The notes: generated by a model from the sequence alone, not told the origin. A DNA stretch of 64,000 bases from Ariolimax columbianus (GCA_036924085.1 JAVGWX010000007.1:105082428-105146427); one strand, 5' to 3'; counted from the first letter of the stretch, positions 45,121 through 56,321 are shown. Made by a program: numbers and translations.

Positions 45121-45345
45121 CATTTGACATATATCACTAGACTAGCTGTCATTTCACAGATTGTATCACTAGACTAGCTGTCATTTGACAGATGTATCAC
45201 TAGACTAACTGTTATTTGACATATTGTATCACTAGACTAACTGTTATTTGACAGGTTGTATCACTAGACCAGCTGTTATTTGACAGGTTGTATCACTAGA
45301 CCAGCTGTTATTTTACAGGTAATCTAGAGATGTACTCCCCAGAAC
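45121..45345 (+). repeat. 30-bp array of splice-acceptor-like units
   Basis: About seven units of roughly 30 bp, such as GTATCACTAGACTAACTG plus TTATTTGACAG. Several units hold a branch-point-like CTAAC, a T-rich stretch and a terminal CAG. The array ends about 30 bp before the real exon D acceptor region (CTATCCAACATACAG at 45360-45374). The splicing reading is inference. Confidence 0.75.
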
Positions 45346-45374
45346 TCTATGCTAATCATCTATCCAACATACAG

Positions 45375-45434
45375 GTTTCCTTCACCAGAATACGTTACCA
45401 CGAGTGTGTACTACGCAGAGACTGGCAGGACAAG
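45375..45434 (+). CDS. KMO: KMO exon D (VSFTRIRYHECVLRRDWQDK)
   Basis: Twenty codons reading VSFTRIRYHECVLRRDWQDK. The FxRIRYHE core is diagnostic for animal KMO. The acceptor is CATACAG at 45374 and the donor AAG|GTAAGC at 45435. Both junctions are phase 0. Confidence 0.95.
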
Positions 45435-45469
45435 GTAAGCAAGCAAGTATTTGGTGTGAACTTGTGGCA

Positions 45470-46765
45470 CAATTGGGGTGAGGTGGGGTGAGATGGGGAG
45501 TGAGATGTGGGGGTGAGATGGGGGGTGAGGTGTGGATGATATGTGGGGGGGGATAAGGTGTGGGCAATGATGTGGGGTGGGGGGGGTGAGGTGTGGGGGG
45601 GGTGAGGTGTGGGGTGAGGTGGGGATGATATGGGAGGGGGATGAGGTGTGAGGTGAGATGTGGGGGGTTGAGGTGCGATGTGTGGAGTGAGATGGGGTGG
45701 GTGAGATGGGAGGTGTGGGGTGAGGTGTGGATGATATTGGGGGGGGGGGTGAGGCGAGATTTTTGGCGTGAGGTGTCAGGTGAGATTTGGGGGTGAGGTG
45801 TCAGGTGAGATGTGGGGGGTGTGAGGTGAGATGTGGGGGGGTCAGGTGAGATATGGGGGGAGGTGTGATGTGGGTGTTGAGGTGTGGATGATATGGGGGG
45901 GGGGGAGGAGTGAGAGGTGAGGTGGGTGGGGGTGAGGTGAGAGGTGGGGGGGGTGAGGTGAGATGTGTGATGAGATGGGGGGGGGTGGGGTGAGATGTGG
46001 AGTGAGATGTGAGGTGAGATGTGAGGGGTGAGGTGAGATGTGGAGTGTGAGGTGAGATGTGGGGGTGAGGTGAGGTGAGATGTGGGGGAGGGTGGGAGGT
46101 GAGGATAGATGTAGGGGGTGAGATGTCAGGTGAGATGTAGGGGGTGAGGTGAGATGTGGGGAGGGTGGGAGGTGAGGTTAGATGTAGGGGGTGAGATGTC
46201 AGGTGAGATGTAGGGGGTGAGGTGTCAGGTGAGATGTGGGGGGTGAGGTGAGATGTGTGATGAGATGTGGGGGAGGTGAGGTGAGATGTGGAGGGGTGAG
46301 ATGAGATGTGGGGGTGAGGTGAGATGTGGGGGGTTGAGGTGAGATGTGGTGGGTGAGGTGAGATGTAGGGGGTGAGGTGAGATGTAGGGGGTGAGGTGAG
46401 ATGTGGAGGGGTGATGTTTGAGGTGAGATGTGGGGGGTGTGGGGGGTGAGGTGAGATGTGGAGGGGTGAGATGAGATGTGGGGGTGAGATGAGATGTGGG
46501 GAGTGAGGTGAGATGTGGAGGGGTGATGTTTGACGTGAGATGTGTGGTGATATGTGGGGGGTGAGGTATGTGGTGGGTGAGGTGAGATGTGGTGGGTGAG
46601 GTGAGATGTGTGGTGAGATGTGGGGGTGAGGAGGTGTGGATAATAGGGGGGGGGAGTGAGATGTGAGGGATGAGGTGTGTGGTGACATGTGGGGGGTGAG
46701 GTGTGGATAATAGGGGGGGGATGAGGTGAGATGTTGGGGCTGAGGTGTGGGGTGGGGTGGTAAAT
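45470..46765. repeat. GT/G-rich degenerate array in intron D
   Basis: About 1.3 kb of degenerate units built from GGTGAGGTGAGATGTGGGGG, with many runs of four to ten G. Nearly all of intron D is made of it. Minus-strand Thr/Ser/Pro/His frames are artefacts. No gene is present. Confidence 0.93.
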
Positions 46766-46879
46766 GTGGTGAGATGTTCCAAAGAAGGCGCTCACAAATC
46801 AGAAGAATTCAATTCACAATTAATTGAAATCTTAATGTACACATATCTCTCCTGGAAACTTGTAGGCTGATTGAGATCT

Positions 46880-47107
46880 TTGTTGTGGGTTTGAACCTCC
46901 TGGCTACCTGCTCATGTGTGGGTCTGAACCTTCTGGCTACCTGCTCATGTGTTGGTCTGAACCTCCTGGCTACCTGCTTATGTGTGGGTTTGAACCTTCT
47001 GGCTACCTGCTCATGTGTGGGTCTGAACCTCCTGGCTACCTGTTCATGTGTGGGTCTGAACCCCCTGGCTACCTTCTTATGTGTGGGTCTGAACCTCCTG
47101 AACAGAT
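46880..47107. repeat. 33-bp array before the last KMO exon
   Basis: Seven units of 33 bp carrying GAACCTCCTGGCTACCTGCT and CATGTGTGGGTCT. The array ends about 60 bp before the exon E acceptor. Frames stay open on both strands because 33 is a multiple of three. Confidence 0.95.
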
Positions 47108-47167
47108 GCTCCACCCATCCCCCCTCACTTGTACTAATGTTGCTTGCTTCTCCTATGCTCTATTCAG

Positions 47168-47308
47168 ATCTTGACTGCTGGAATGAGTTGTACAGTTGTG
47201 GTTGGAGTGGCTGTAGTGCTTGCTACATTGTACAGATTTCGTGAGTTGCCGCTGTCAGATGTGCTGAGGAACGGTATGAACAGAGTTCGAGGCTGGTTGG
47301 GTGTGTGA
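47168..47308 (+). CDS. KMO: KMO last exon with C-terminal membrane anchor
   Basis: Forty-six codons and a TGA at 47306-47308. ILTAGMSCTVVVGVAVVLAT is a hydrophobic stretch of about 20 residues, followed by YRFRELPLSDVLRNGMNRV and a basic/aromatic end. This fits the C-terminal transmembrane helix that holds KMO in the outer mitochondrial membrane, with a short tail. The acceptor TCCTATGCTCTATTCAG has a good pyrimidine tract. The tail is shorter than in the human protein. Confidence 0.93.
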   Translation: MLTAGMSCTVVVGVAVVLATLYRFRELPLSDVLRNGMNRVRGWLGV

Positions 47309-47560
47309 AGGTCAGCCTCCAAAGGAGTTTCAAGATGGTTGACACATTCGATACTTCAGAGGAGGCATGTTTGTGTCTGTCGCAGCTATGTCAGCTCTCT
47401 AAAATGTTCTATATCTGCAGACGTTGGCAGTGAAATGTGTCCGTGTCTTCTTGCTCATCATCATCAAGTGGCTGGCGACAATCGTTTCCTTCAATATGAG
47501 ATCTACATCATATAATCTCTGTTTTCTTCTATCATGTCATCTCCCCCCTCCCAGATATTT
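47309..47560 (+). other. Probable start of the KMO 3' UTR
   Basis: About 250 bp of unique sequence after the stop. I see no AATAAA or ATTAAA here, so the polyadenylation site is not located and may lie beyond the following arrays. Confidence 0.45.
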
Positions 47561-49425
47561 CTATCATGTCATGTCTCCTCCCCAGATACTTCTATCATGT
47601 CATGTCTCCCCCCACCAGATGATTCTATCATGCCATGTCTCCCCCCCCCCAGATACTTCTATCATGTCATGTCTCCCCCCACCAGATGATTCTATCATGC
47701 CATGTCTCCCCCCCCCCCAGATACTTCTATCATGTCATCCCCTCATATACTTCTGTCATGTAATTCCCCCCCCCCCCCTGAGATACTTCTATCATGTCAT
47801 CCCACCTAGATACTTCTATCATGTAATTTCTCTCCCCCCAGATACTTCTATCATGCCATCTCTCCCCCAGATACTTCTATCATGTCATCTTTCCCTGCCC
47901 CCTCCCCCCCAGATACTTCTATGATGTCATCTCCCTCCCCTCCCCCAAATACTTCTATCATGTCATCTCTCCCCCCAGATACTTCTATCATGTCATCTCT
48001 CCCTGCCTCCCCTTGATACTTCTATCATTTCAACTCTCCCCCCAGATACTTCTATCGTGTCATTTCTCCCTGCCCCCTCCCCCAGATACTTCTATCATGT
48101 CATCTCTCACCCCAGATACTTCTATCATGTCATCTCTCCCCCCAGATACTTCTATCATGTCATCTCTCCCTGCCCCCCCCATATATTTCCATCATGTCAG
48201 CTCTCCCCCTAGATACTTCTATCATGTCATCTCCCCCCCCAGGTACTTCTATCATGTCATCTCCCCCCCTAGATACTTCTATCATGTCATTTCTCCCTGC
48301 TTCCCCCCTAGATACTTCTATCATGTCATCTCTCCCCCCTGATACTTCTATCATGTCATCTCCCCCCCCACAGATACTTATATCATGTCATCTCTCCCCC
48401 CTGGATACGTCTATCATGTCATCTCTCCCTCCAGATATTTCTATCATGTCATCTATCCCCCCAGATACTTCTATCATGTCATATCCCCCCAGATACTTCT
48501 ATCATGTCATCTCCCTCCCCCCAGATACTTCTATCATGTCATCTCCCCCCCAGATAATTCTATCATGTCATCTCTCCCCCAGTTACTTCTATCATGTCAT
48601 CTCTACCCCAGATACTTCTATCATGTCATCTTCCTCCCCCCAGATACTTCTATCATGTCATCTCCCTCCCCCCAGATACTTCTATCATGTCATCTATCCC
48701 CCAGATACTTCTATCATGTCATCTTCCCCCCCAGATACTTCTATCATGTCATCTCCCTCCCCCAGATACTTCTATCATGTCATCTCCCCCCCCCCCGATA
48801 CTTCTATCATGTCATCTCTCCCCCAGATACTTCTATCATGTCATCTCTCCCCCCAGATACTTCTATCATGTCATCTATCCCCCAGATACTTCTATCATGT
48901 CATCTTCCCCCCCAGATACTTCTATCATGTCATCTCCCTCCCCCAGATACTTCTATCATGTCATCTCCCCCCCCCGATACTTCTATCATGTCATCTCTCC
49001 CCCAGATACTTCTATCATGTCATCTCTCCCCCCAGATACTTCTATCATGTCATCTCTCCCTGCCCCCCCCCAGATACTTCTATCATGTCATCTCTCCCTG
49101 CCCCCCCTCAGATACTTCTATCATGTCATCTCTCCCTGCCCCCCCCAGATACTTCTATCATGTCATCTCTCCCCCAGATACTTATATCATCTCTCCACCC
49201 AGATACTTATATCATGTCATCTCTCCCTGCCCCTCCCAGATACTTCTATCATGTCATCTCTCCCTGCCCCCCCCCAGATACTTCTATCATGTCATCTATC
49301 CCTGCCCCCCCCCAGATACTTCTATCATGTCATCTCCCCCCCCCAGATACTTCTATCATGTCATCTCTCCCCCCAGATACTTCTATCATGTCATCTTTCC
49401 CTGCCCCCTCCCCCACTGATGTCAT
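47561..49425. repeat. About 30-bp array (AGATACTTCTATCATGTCAT)
   Basis: About 60 units of AGATACTTCTATCATGTCAT plus a C-rich spacer of variable length (CTCTCCCCCC and similar). The C-run length varies from unit to unit, as expected for slippage. The false Ser/Pro/His/Tyr frames have no gene-like features. Confidence 0.95.
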
Positions 49426-49429
49426 TACC

Positions 49430-51330
49430 AACTCTATAGCCATTCACTTATATCATTACCCACTCTAACTGTAGCCAATCATTTATATCATTACCCACTC
49501 TAACTGTAGCCATTCAATTATGTCATTACCCACTCTGTAGCCATTCACTAATGTCATGACCCACTATAACTGTAGCCATTCACTAATGTCATGACCCACT
49601 CTGTAGCCATTCACTAATGTCATGACCCACTCTGTAGCCATTTGCTAATGTCATTAACAACTCTCTAGCCATTGACTGATGTCATTATCCACTCTGTAGC
49701 CATTCACTAATGTCATGATCCACTCTAACTGTAGCCATTCACTAATGTCATGACCCACTCTATATGTAGCCATTCACTGATGTCATTGCTCACTATGTAG
49801 CCATTCATTAATGTCATTACCCACTCGGTAGCCATTCACTGATGTCATTACCCACTCTAACTGTAGCCATTCACTAATATCATTACCCACTCTAACTGTA
49901 GCAAATCACTTATATCATTACCCACTCTAACTGTAGCCATTCACTTATATCATTACCCACTCTAACTGTAGCCACTCACTGATGTTATTACCCACTCTAA
50001 CTGTAGCCATTCACTTATGTCATTTCCCACTCTAACTGTAGCCATTCACTTATGTCATTTCCCACTCTAACTGTAGCCATTCACTGATGTTATTACCCAC
50101 TCTAACTGTAGCCATTCACTTATGTCATTTCCCACTCTAACTGTAGCCATTCACTAATGTCATTTCCCACTCTAACTGTAGCCATGACTAATGTCATGAC
50201 CCACTCAGTAGCCATTCACTAATGTCATGACTCACTCTGTAGCCATTCACTAATGTCTACCCACTCTGTAGCCATTCACTAATGTCATGACCCAATCTAA
50301 CTGTAGCCATGACTAATGTCATGACCCACTCAGTAGCCATTCACTAATGTCATTACTCACTTTGTAGCCATTCACTAATTTCATGACCCACTCTAACTGT
50401 ATCCATTGACTGAAGTCATTACCCACTCTGTAGCCATTCACTAATGTCATTACCCACCCTAACTGTTGCCATTCACTGATGTCATGACCCACTCTAACTG
50501 TAGCCATTCATTAATGTCATGACCCACTCTTCTTCTTCTTCTTCTTCTTCGTTCTCAATCTCCCACTACCAAACCTTGAATGGGCTTAAGTAGCAGAATG
50601 TAGTCCAGAGAACAGAATGCGTTGTGTCATAGTTTACAGCTTGGCTGCGATATTTGCACCTTTTAGTACCGGGTTAGCATTCCCTCTTCGATCCCTTCTC
50701 CTTAGCCAGTCTGCCCTGCTGCAGCCTGTTATCCAGGATCACCGCGTGGAGGTGTAGAAGGGTCTTGGCAGCTATGGTTCGCTGGCCCTGACGCTAGCAG
50801 TCAGCTATGGGTCGCTGACCACTGCAGCTCATACGCTGCTCAGCATCTTGATCCCATGACCCACTCTAACTGTAGTCATTCACTAATGTCATTACCCACT
50901 CTGTAGCCATTCACTAATGTCATTACCCACCTTAACTGTAGCCATTCACTAATGTCATTACCACTCTGTAGCCATTCACTAATGTCATGACCCACTCTAA
51001 CTGTAGCCATTTACTAATGTCATGACCCACTCTAACTGTAGCCATTTACTAATGTCATGACCCACTCTAACTGTAGCCATTCACTGATGTTATTACCCAC
51101 TCTGTAGCCATTTACTAATGTCATGACCCACCCTAACTGTAGCTATTCACTAATGTCATGACCCACTATAACTGTAACCATTCACTGATGTCATTACTCG
51201 CCCTAACTAGCCATTCACTAATGCCATGACCCACTCTAACTGTAGCCATTTACTAATGTCATGACCCACCCTAACTGTAGCAATTCACTGATGTCATTAC
51301 CAACCCTAACTGTAGCCATTCACTACAAAC
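49430..51330. repeat. Array of ACTGTAGCCATTCACTAATG units
   Basis: Units of about 28 and 34 bp: TAGCCATTCACTAATGTCAT, then GACCCACTCT or TACCCACTCT, with or without AACTG. The array is interrupted at 50531-50854 by a retroelement. Confidence 0.95.
50531..50854 (-). mobile_element. 324-bp minus-strand retroelement with a GAA tail
   Basis: Unique sequence inserted in the array, starting on the + strand with (TCT)n, that is, a (GAA)n 3' tail on the minus strand. CATGACCCACTCT lies on both sides (50518-50530 and 50855-50867) but is also the host unit. No box A/B pair or reading frame was recognised. The tail type is the same as that of the LINE at 32282, which suggests use of the same machinery. 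It contains internal near-repeats (GTCAGCTATGGGTCGCTGAC and GCAGCTATGGTTCGCTGGCC in + orientation). Confidence 0.7.
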
Positions 51331-51416
51331 ACATATCTCATATGATTCTGATGTGTTCACTCTCAGCGTGCCATTTGCTATGTGTTATCAAATATTTGTT
51401 GATCTTTCTGGAGATG

Positions 51417-51905
51417 ATCATGACAAGGACATTGGGACATTGAGATATTGGGGACATTGGGACACTGAGACATGGGGATATTGGAACATTGAGATATGGG
51501 GACATTGAGAATTTGATATATTGGGACATTGAGATATGGGGACATTGAGACATTTAGATATGGGGACATTGAGATATGGGGACATTGAGATATGGGGATA
51601 TTGGGACATTGTGATATGGGGACATTTAGATATGGGGACATTGAGATATGGAGACATTGAGATATGGGGACATTGAGACATGGGGATATTGGAACTTTGA
51701 GATACGGGGACATTGAGATATTGGGACATTGCGATATTGGGACATTGAGATATGGGGACATTGGGACATTGAAATATTGGGACATTGAGATATGGGGATA
51801 TTGAGATATTGGGACATTGAGATTTGAGGACATTGGGATATGGGGACATTGTGATATTGGGACATTTAGATATGGGTACATTGAGATATGGGGATATTGG
51901 GACAT
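51417..51905. repeat. 15/18-bp array (GGGGACATTGAGATAT)
   Basis: Units GGGACATTGAGATAT and GGGGACATTGAGATATGG in mixed order. Minus frames (NVPISQCPHIS) are artefacts. Confidence 0.95.
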
Positions 51906-52095
51906 GTTGTAGTTGAGTCAGGCTGTGATTTTTGTGTCTTTTGACCTGACAGATCTTGACTCGCACAGCATGTTTGTCTAGGGCACGTTTGTCTAGTCTT
52001 TTTGACCAATATTCTTTCAGCCAGACTACACGAGTCCAGCCTGTTTCTAGGACTGTCACTTGGAGGTTGAATATGATCTTGTTCAGCTACAATTT
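51906..52095. other. Unique spacer
   Basis: No gene or repeat recognised. Confidence 0.5.
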
Positions 52096-52287
52096 GCTAA
52101 CCCCTACAGTTTGCTGACCCCTTAGGTAAGCTGACCCCTTCAGTATGCTGACCCCTACGGTATGCTGACCCCTGCGGTTTGCTGATCCCTGCGGTATGCT
52201 GACCCCTACGGTATGCTGACCCCTATGGTTTGCTGACCCCTGCAGTTTGCTGACCCCTATGGTTTGCTGACCCCTACGGTTTGCTGG
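52096..52287. repeat. 17-bp array (GCTGACCCCTACGGTTT)
   Basis: About eleven units of GCTGACCCCTACGGTTT with point variants (TGCGG, TATGG, GTATGCT). Confidence 0.92.
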
Positions 52288-52655
52288 CTGCCATCAGCTC
52301 ATTCACGGCTGCATCTTCAGCCCCCGTATCATGTCAAACTCTGGTGAAGGTCTACGTGTAGCCAATGAACTATAGAAAGAGATCTTTTGTATCTTCAGAA
52401 ATCTGTCTGAAATTGAATATGGAATATATATTTTCTCATTTGTCTCTCAAATCCCCATTGCTCAACCAATTCATGTTTATGTTGATGTGTTCCAAACATG
52501 CTTTTCTCTCAAGAGAATTGATGATCATATGACTTATAATCATGATTGTTCTACAGACTATATCATCCTGTTTTTAAGTGGAAGAAGATATAAAAATGAT
52601 TTCAACATGTCTGATGGATTTTGTTCTGTCTCATAAATGTTATTTGAGTTGTTCG
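52288..52655. other. Unique spacer without a gene
   Basis: AT-rich unique sequence. No exon, promoter or polyadenylation signal that I would defend. Confidence 0.5.
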
Positions 52656-53735
52656 TCTTGTCATACCTTCAGTTGTTGTCTTGTCATACCTTCAGTTGTT
52701 GGTGTTGTCATGCCTTCAGTTGTTGTCTTGTCATGCCTTCAGTTGTTGTCTTGTCATGGCTTCAGTTGTTGGTGTTGTCATGCCTTCAGTTGTTGTCTTG
52801 TCATGCCTTCAGTTGTTGTCTTGTCATGGCTTCAGTTGTTGGTGTTGTCATACCTTCAGTTGTTGGTGTTGTCATGCCTTCAGTTGTTGGTGTTGTCATG
52901 CCTTCAGTTGTTGTCTTGTCATGGCTTCAGTTGTTGGTGTTGTCATACCTTCAGTTGTTGGTGTTGTCATGCCTTCAGTTGTTGGTGTTGTCAAGGCTTC
53001 AGTTGTTGGTCTTGTCAAGGCTTCAGTTGTTGGTGTTGTCATACCTTCAGTTGTTGGTGTTGTCAAGGCTTCAGTTGTTGTCTTGTCAAGGCTTCAGTTG
53101 TTGGTGTTGTCATACCTTCAGTTGTTGGTGTTGTCATGCCTTCAGTTGTTGGTGTTGTCAAGCCTTCAGTTGTTGGTGTTGTCATGCCTTCAGTTGTTGT
53201 CTTGTCATACCTTCAGTTGTTGTCTTGTCAAGGCTTCAGTTGTTGGTGTTGTCATACCTTCAGTTGTTGGTGTTGTCATGCCTTCAGTTGTTGGTGTTGT
53301 CATGCCTTCAGTTGTTGTCTTGTCATGCCTTCAGTTGTTGGTGTTGTCATGCCTTCAGTTGTTGGTGTTGTCATGCCTTCAGTTGTTGGTGTTGTCATGC
53401 CTTCAGTTGTTGGTGTTGTCATGCCTTCAGTTGTTGTCTTGTCATGCCTTCAGTTGTTGTCTTGTCATGCCTTCAGTTGTTGGTGTTGTCAAGGCTTCAG
53501 TTGTTGGTGTTGTCATGCCTTCAGTTGTTGGTGTTGTCAAGGCTTCAGTTGTTGGTGTTGTCATGCCTTCAGTTGTTGTCTTGTCATGCCTTCAGTTGTT
53601 GGTGTTGTCATGCCTTCAGTTGTTGGTGTTGTCAAGGCTTCAGTTGTTGGTGTTGTCATGCCTTCAGTTGTTGGTGTTGTCAAGGCTTCAGTTGTTGGTG
53701 TTGTCATGCCTTCAGTTGTTGTCTTGTCATGGCTT
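52656..53735. repeat. 24/21-bp array (GTCATGCCTTCAGTTGTTG)
   Basis: About 46 units of 24 bp (GTTGTCATGCCTTCAGTTGT plus TGGT) and 21 bp (CTTGTCATGCCTTCAGTTGT). Both lengths are multiples of three, so all three + frames stay open (false frames of up to 391 codons). It ends about 90 bp before the start codon of the RSPH1-like pseudogene. Confidence 0.96.
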
Positions 53736-53909
53736 AATGGTGTACTAGAATAGTGTATTTCTGGTGTCAGTTGCCAGGTTATAGATAGCAGCAAGTGTGG
53801 ACATTGACACAACCTGAGCACAAACATGTCTGAGGTAGATCTGGCAGAAGACGGGGAACAATGGCTTTGGCTTGGCGAGTATGAAGGTGAGCATAAGAGC
53901 AGAAATGAA

Positions 53910-53979
53910 AGACACGAAAATGGCACAGCCGTCTTACCGAATACAGACACGGAAATGGCACAGCCGCCTTACCGAATAA
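53910..53979 (+). repeat. 35-bp tandem duplication in the first MORN repeat
   Basis: AGACACGAAAATGGCACAGC and its following 15 bp are duplicated with few changes (53910-53944 and 53945-53979). The unit encodes RHxNGTAxLPN. It shifts the frame, because 35 is not a multiple of three. Confidence 0.92.
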
Positions 53980-54090
53980 AGCCATTTACGAGGGCAACTA
54001 CCGCTACGGAAAGAGAGATGGACATTGAGTATACAGATGTCCAAACAAACTGGCCAAGAACACACGCTTTCTAGGAGAGAGTACTCGCGG

Positions 54091-54586
54091 GGCAAGAAGC
54101 AAGGGTTTACCAAGTTCAGACAAGAAGCAAGAGGTTAGCAAGTTCAGACAAGAAGCAAGAGGTTAGCAAGTTCAGGCAAGAAGCAAGGGGTTAGCAAGTT
54201 CAGGCAAGAAGCAAGAGGTTAGCAAGTTCAGACAAGAAGCAAGAGGTTAGCAAGTTCAGGCAAGAAGCAAGGGTTTACCAAGTTCAGACAAGAAGCAAGA
54301 GGTTAGCAAGTTCAGACAAGAAGCAAGAGGTTAGCAAGTTCAGGCAAGAAGCAAGGGTTTACCAAGTTGAGACAAGAAGCAAGAGGTTAGCAAGTTCAGA
54401 CAAGAAGCAAGAGGTTAGCAAGTTCAGGCAAGAAGCAAGGGGTTAGCAAGTTCAGGCAAGAAGCAATGGGTTAGCAAGTTCAGGCAAGAAGCAAGAGGTT
54501 ATCAAGTTCAGGCAAGAAGCAAGGGGTTAGCAAGTTCAGGCAAGAGGTTAGCAAGTTCAAGCAAGAAGCAAGGGGTTATCAAGTTC
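54091..54586 (+). repeat. 28-bp array grown from MORN coding sequence (KKQGFTKF)
   Basis: About 17.7 units of 28 bp with GGCAAGAAGCAAGGGGTTAG and CAAGTTCA. The unit is the coding sequence for GKKQGFTKF, which sits once at this place in the MORN protein. The flanks are the preceding GEY-type residues and the following IYTDGSKYEG. Units alternate GACAAG/GGCAAG and AGAGG/GGGG. Confidence 0.92.
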
Positions 54587-54646
54587 ATCTACACGGATGG
54601 GTCCAAGTATGAGGGGTACTGGGTAAACGACCTCAAAGATGGCACG

Positions 54647-55669
54647 GGCAAGTACTACTACACGGATGGTGAGATGTGGCAAGTACTACTACACGGATGG
54701 TGAGATGGGGCAAGTACTACTACATGGATGGTGAGATGAGGCAAGTACTACTACATGGATGATGAGATGGGGCAAGTACTACTACACGGATGGTAAGATG
54801 AGATGGGGCAAGTACTACTACATGGATGATGAGATGGGGCAAGTACTACTACACGGATGGTAAGATGAGGCAAGTACTACTACATGGATGGTGAGATGGG
54901 GCAAGTACTACTACACGGATGGTGAGATGAGGCAAGTACTACTACACGGATGGTGAGATGAGGCAAGTACTACTACATGGATGGTGAGATGAGGCAAGTA
55001 CTACTACACGGATGGTGAGATGAGGCAAGTACTACTACACGGATGGTGAGATGGGGCAAGTACTACTACACGGATGGTGAGATGGGGCAAGTACTACTAC
55101 ACGGATGGTGAGATGGGGCAAGTACTACTACACGGATGGTGAGATGAGGCAAGTACTACTACACGGATGGTGAGATGGCGCAAGTACTACTACATGGATG
55201 GTGAGATGAGGCAAGTACTACTACACGGATGGTGAGATGGGGCAAGTACTACTACACGGATGGTGAGATGGGGCAAGTACTACTACACGGATGGTGAGAT
55301 GGGACAAGTACTACTACACGGATGGTGAGATGGGGCAAGTACTACTACATGGATGGTGAGATGAGGCAAGTACTACTACACGGATGGTGAGATGGGGCAA
55401 GTACTACTACACGGATGGTGAGATGAGGCAAGTACTACTACACGGATGGTGAGATGAGGCAAGTACCACTACACGGATGATGAGATGGGGCAAGTACTAC
55501 TACACGGATGGTGAAATGGGGCAAGTACTACTACATGGATGGTGAGATGAGGCAAGTACTACTACACGGATGGTGAGATGGGGCAAGTACTACTACACGG
55601 ATGGTGAGATGAGGCAAGTACTACTACACGGATGGTGAGATTGGGCAAGTACTACTACACGGATGGTGA
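54647..55669 (+). repeat. 31-bp array grown from MORN coding sequence (GKYYYTDGEM)
   Basis: About 33 units of 31 bp, GGCAAGTACTACTACACGGA plus TGGTGAGATGG. One unit encodes GKYYYTDGEM, the end of a MORN repeat, directly after YEGYWVNDLKDGT. The length is not a multiple of three, so the array destroys the frame. Confidence 0.94.
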
Positions 55670-56052
55670 CTGTAGCACGAGTCTACGTCACGGGGAAGGG
55701 TACCTACTATTCTCACAAGGATAAGACTAGATATATTGGAGTGTGGCTGAAATGAAAGTAGGAAGGGTTTGGAGAATTCCACTACACCAACTTCAAGTAC
55801 TGCGGCCGCTTGAGAGACAATCAAATGTACGGCTTTGAAAAGTCTGTGTTTGGTGTGGCTTGTGAGCTCCATGGGAGGTATGTCCCGGCTAACAAAGAAG
55901 GGACGGGCGAGGAGGCCATAGAGATGATTGATATCAAGCAAGAGGCCGACTTGGTTGTTGCTGTAGAGGTCGGGCAGAAGGTCAACCACCAATGGATAAA
56001 GAGGGGATAATACAGGAAGAATCGCTACTGAAAATGCCTTCGTCGCCTCCAC

Positions 56053-56212
56053 CAATCGGACCAACTCATTTCGTGGCTGGCCTGTCACGGGCCAATCGGA
56101 CCAACTAATTTCGTGCCTGGCCTGTCGCGGGCCAATCGGACCAACTCATTTCGTGGCTGGCCTGTCACGGGCCAATCGGACCAACTCATTTCGTGGCTGG
56201 CCTGTCACGGGC
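56053..56212 (+). repeat. 40-bp array, four copies, from the post-MORN linker
   Basis: Four units of exactly 40 bp beginning CAATCGGACCAACTCATTTC. In frame the first encodes IGPTHFVAGLSRA, following a PSSPPP segment of the pseudogene. The second unit differs at three bases, and the others are identical or nearly so. Confidence 0.93.
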
Positions 56213-56321
56213 TTGCGCGTCCACTCCAGAAGTGGAGGAGGAGGAGGCTCAGCTGGTGCAAGAACGCAACGTGCTGAGTAAGAAGGTTGAAGCACAGATT
56301 ATTGACTGAACAGATGCGAGC

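Larger units (their letters stand above)
37867..47308 (+). other. KMO: KMO gene, 3' part (five coding exons)
   Basis: Gene-level entry. Kynurenine 3-monooxygenase is an FAD- and NADPH-dependent hydroxylase that converts L-kynurenine to 3-hydroxykynurenine, anchored to the outer mitochondrial membrane by its C-terminus (family knowledge). Five exons of 58, 83, 102, 60 and 141 nt join in phase to 147 codons plus stop. They match the C-terminal third of animal KMO in order: EDC...EELLDRFS, AISDLAMYNYIE, VPLYTM, FTRIRYHE, then a hydrophobic anchor. All introns (2100, 3112, 2053 and 1733 bp) have GT/AG ends. No stop or shift is seen. The FAD-binding exons are not in the window and must lie upstream of position 1 or be lost. 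Every intron is dominated by minisatellites. Confidence 0.93.

Noticed and set aside
44062..45123. Minus frame with CYLPTTCPPAIS repeats
   Set aside because: Antisense of the 26-bp G-rich intronic array of KMO.
48194..49468. Ser/Pro/His/Tyr-rich + frames
   Set aside because: Three overlapping frames of the same tandem array with variable C runs.
52578..53753. Cys/Val-rich + frames, like a keratin-associated or membrane protein
   Set aside because: All three frames are open over 24- and 21-bp units; no unique ends.
53768..53785. GTTGCCAGGTTAT as an RFX X-box upstream of the RSPH1-like start
   Set aside because: Only the first half-site fits, and a processed copy would not be expected to bring its promoter.
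55810..56010. Separate 66-codon gene
   Set aside because: It is the fragment of the RSPH1-like pseudogene that follows the last MORN segment, not an independent gene.
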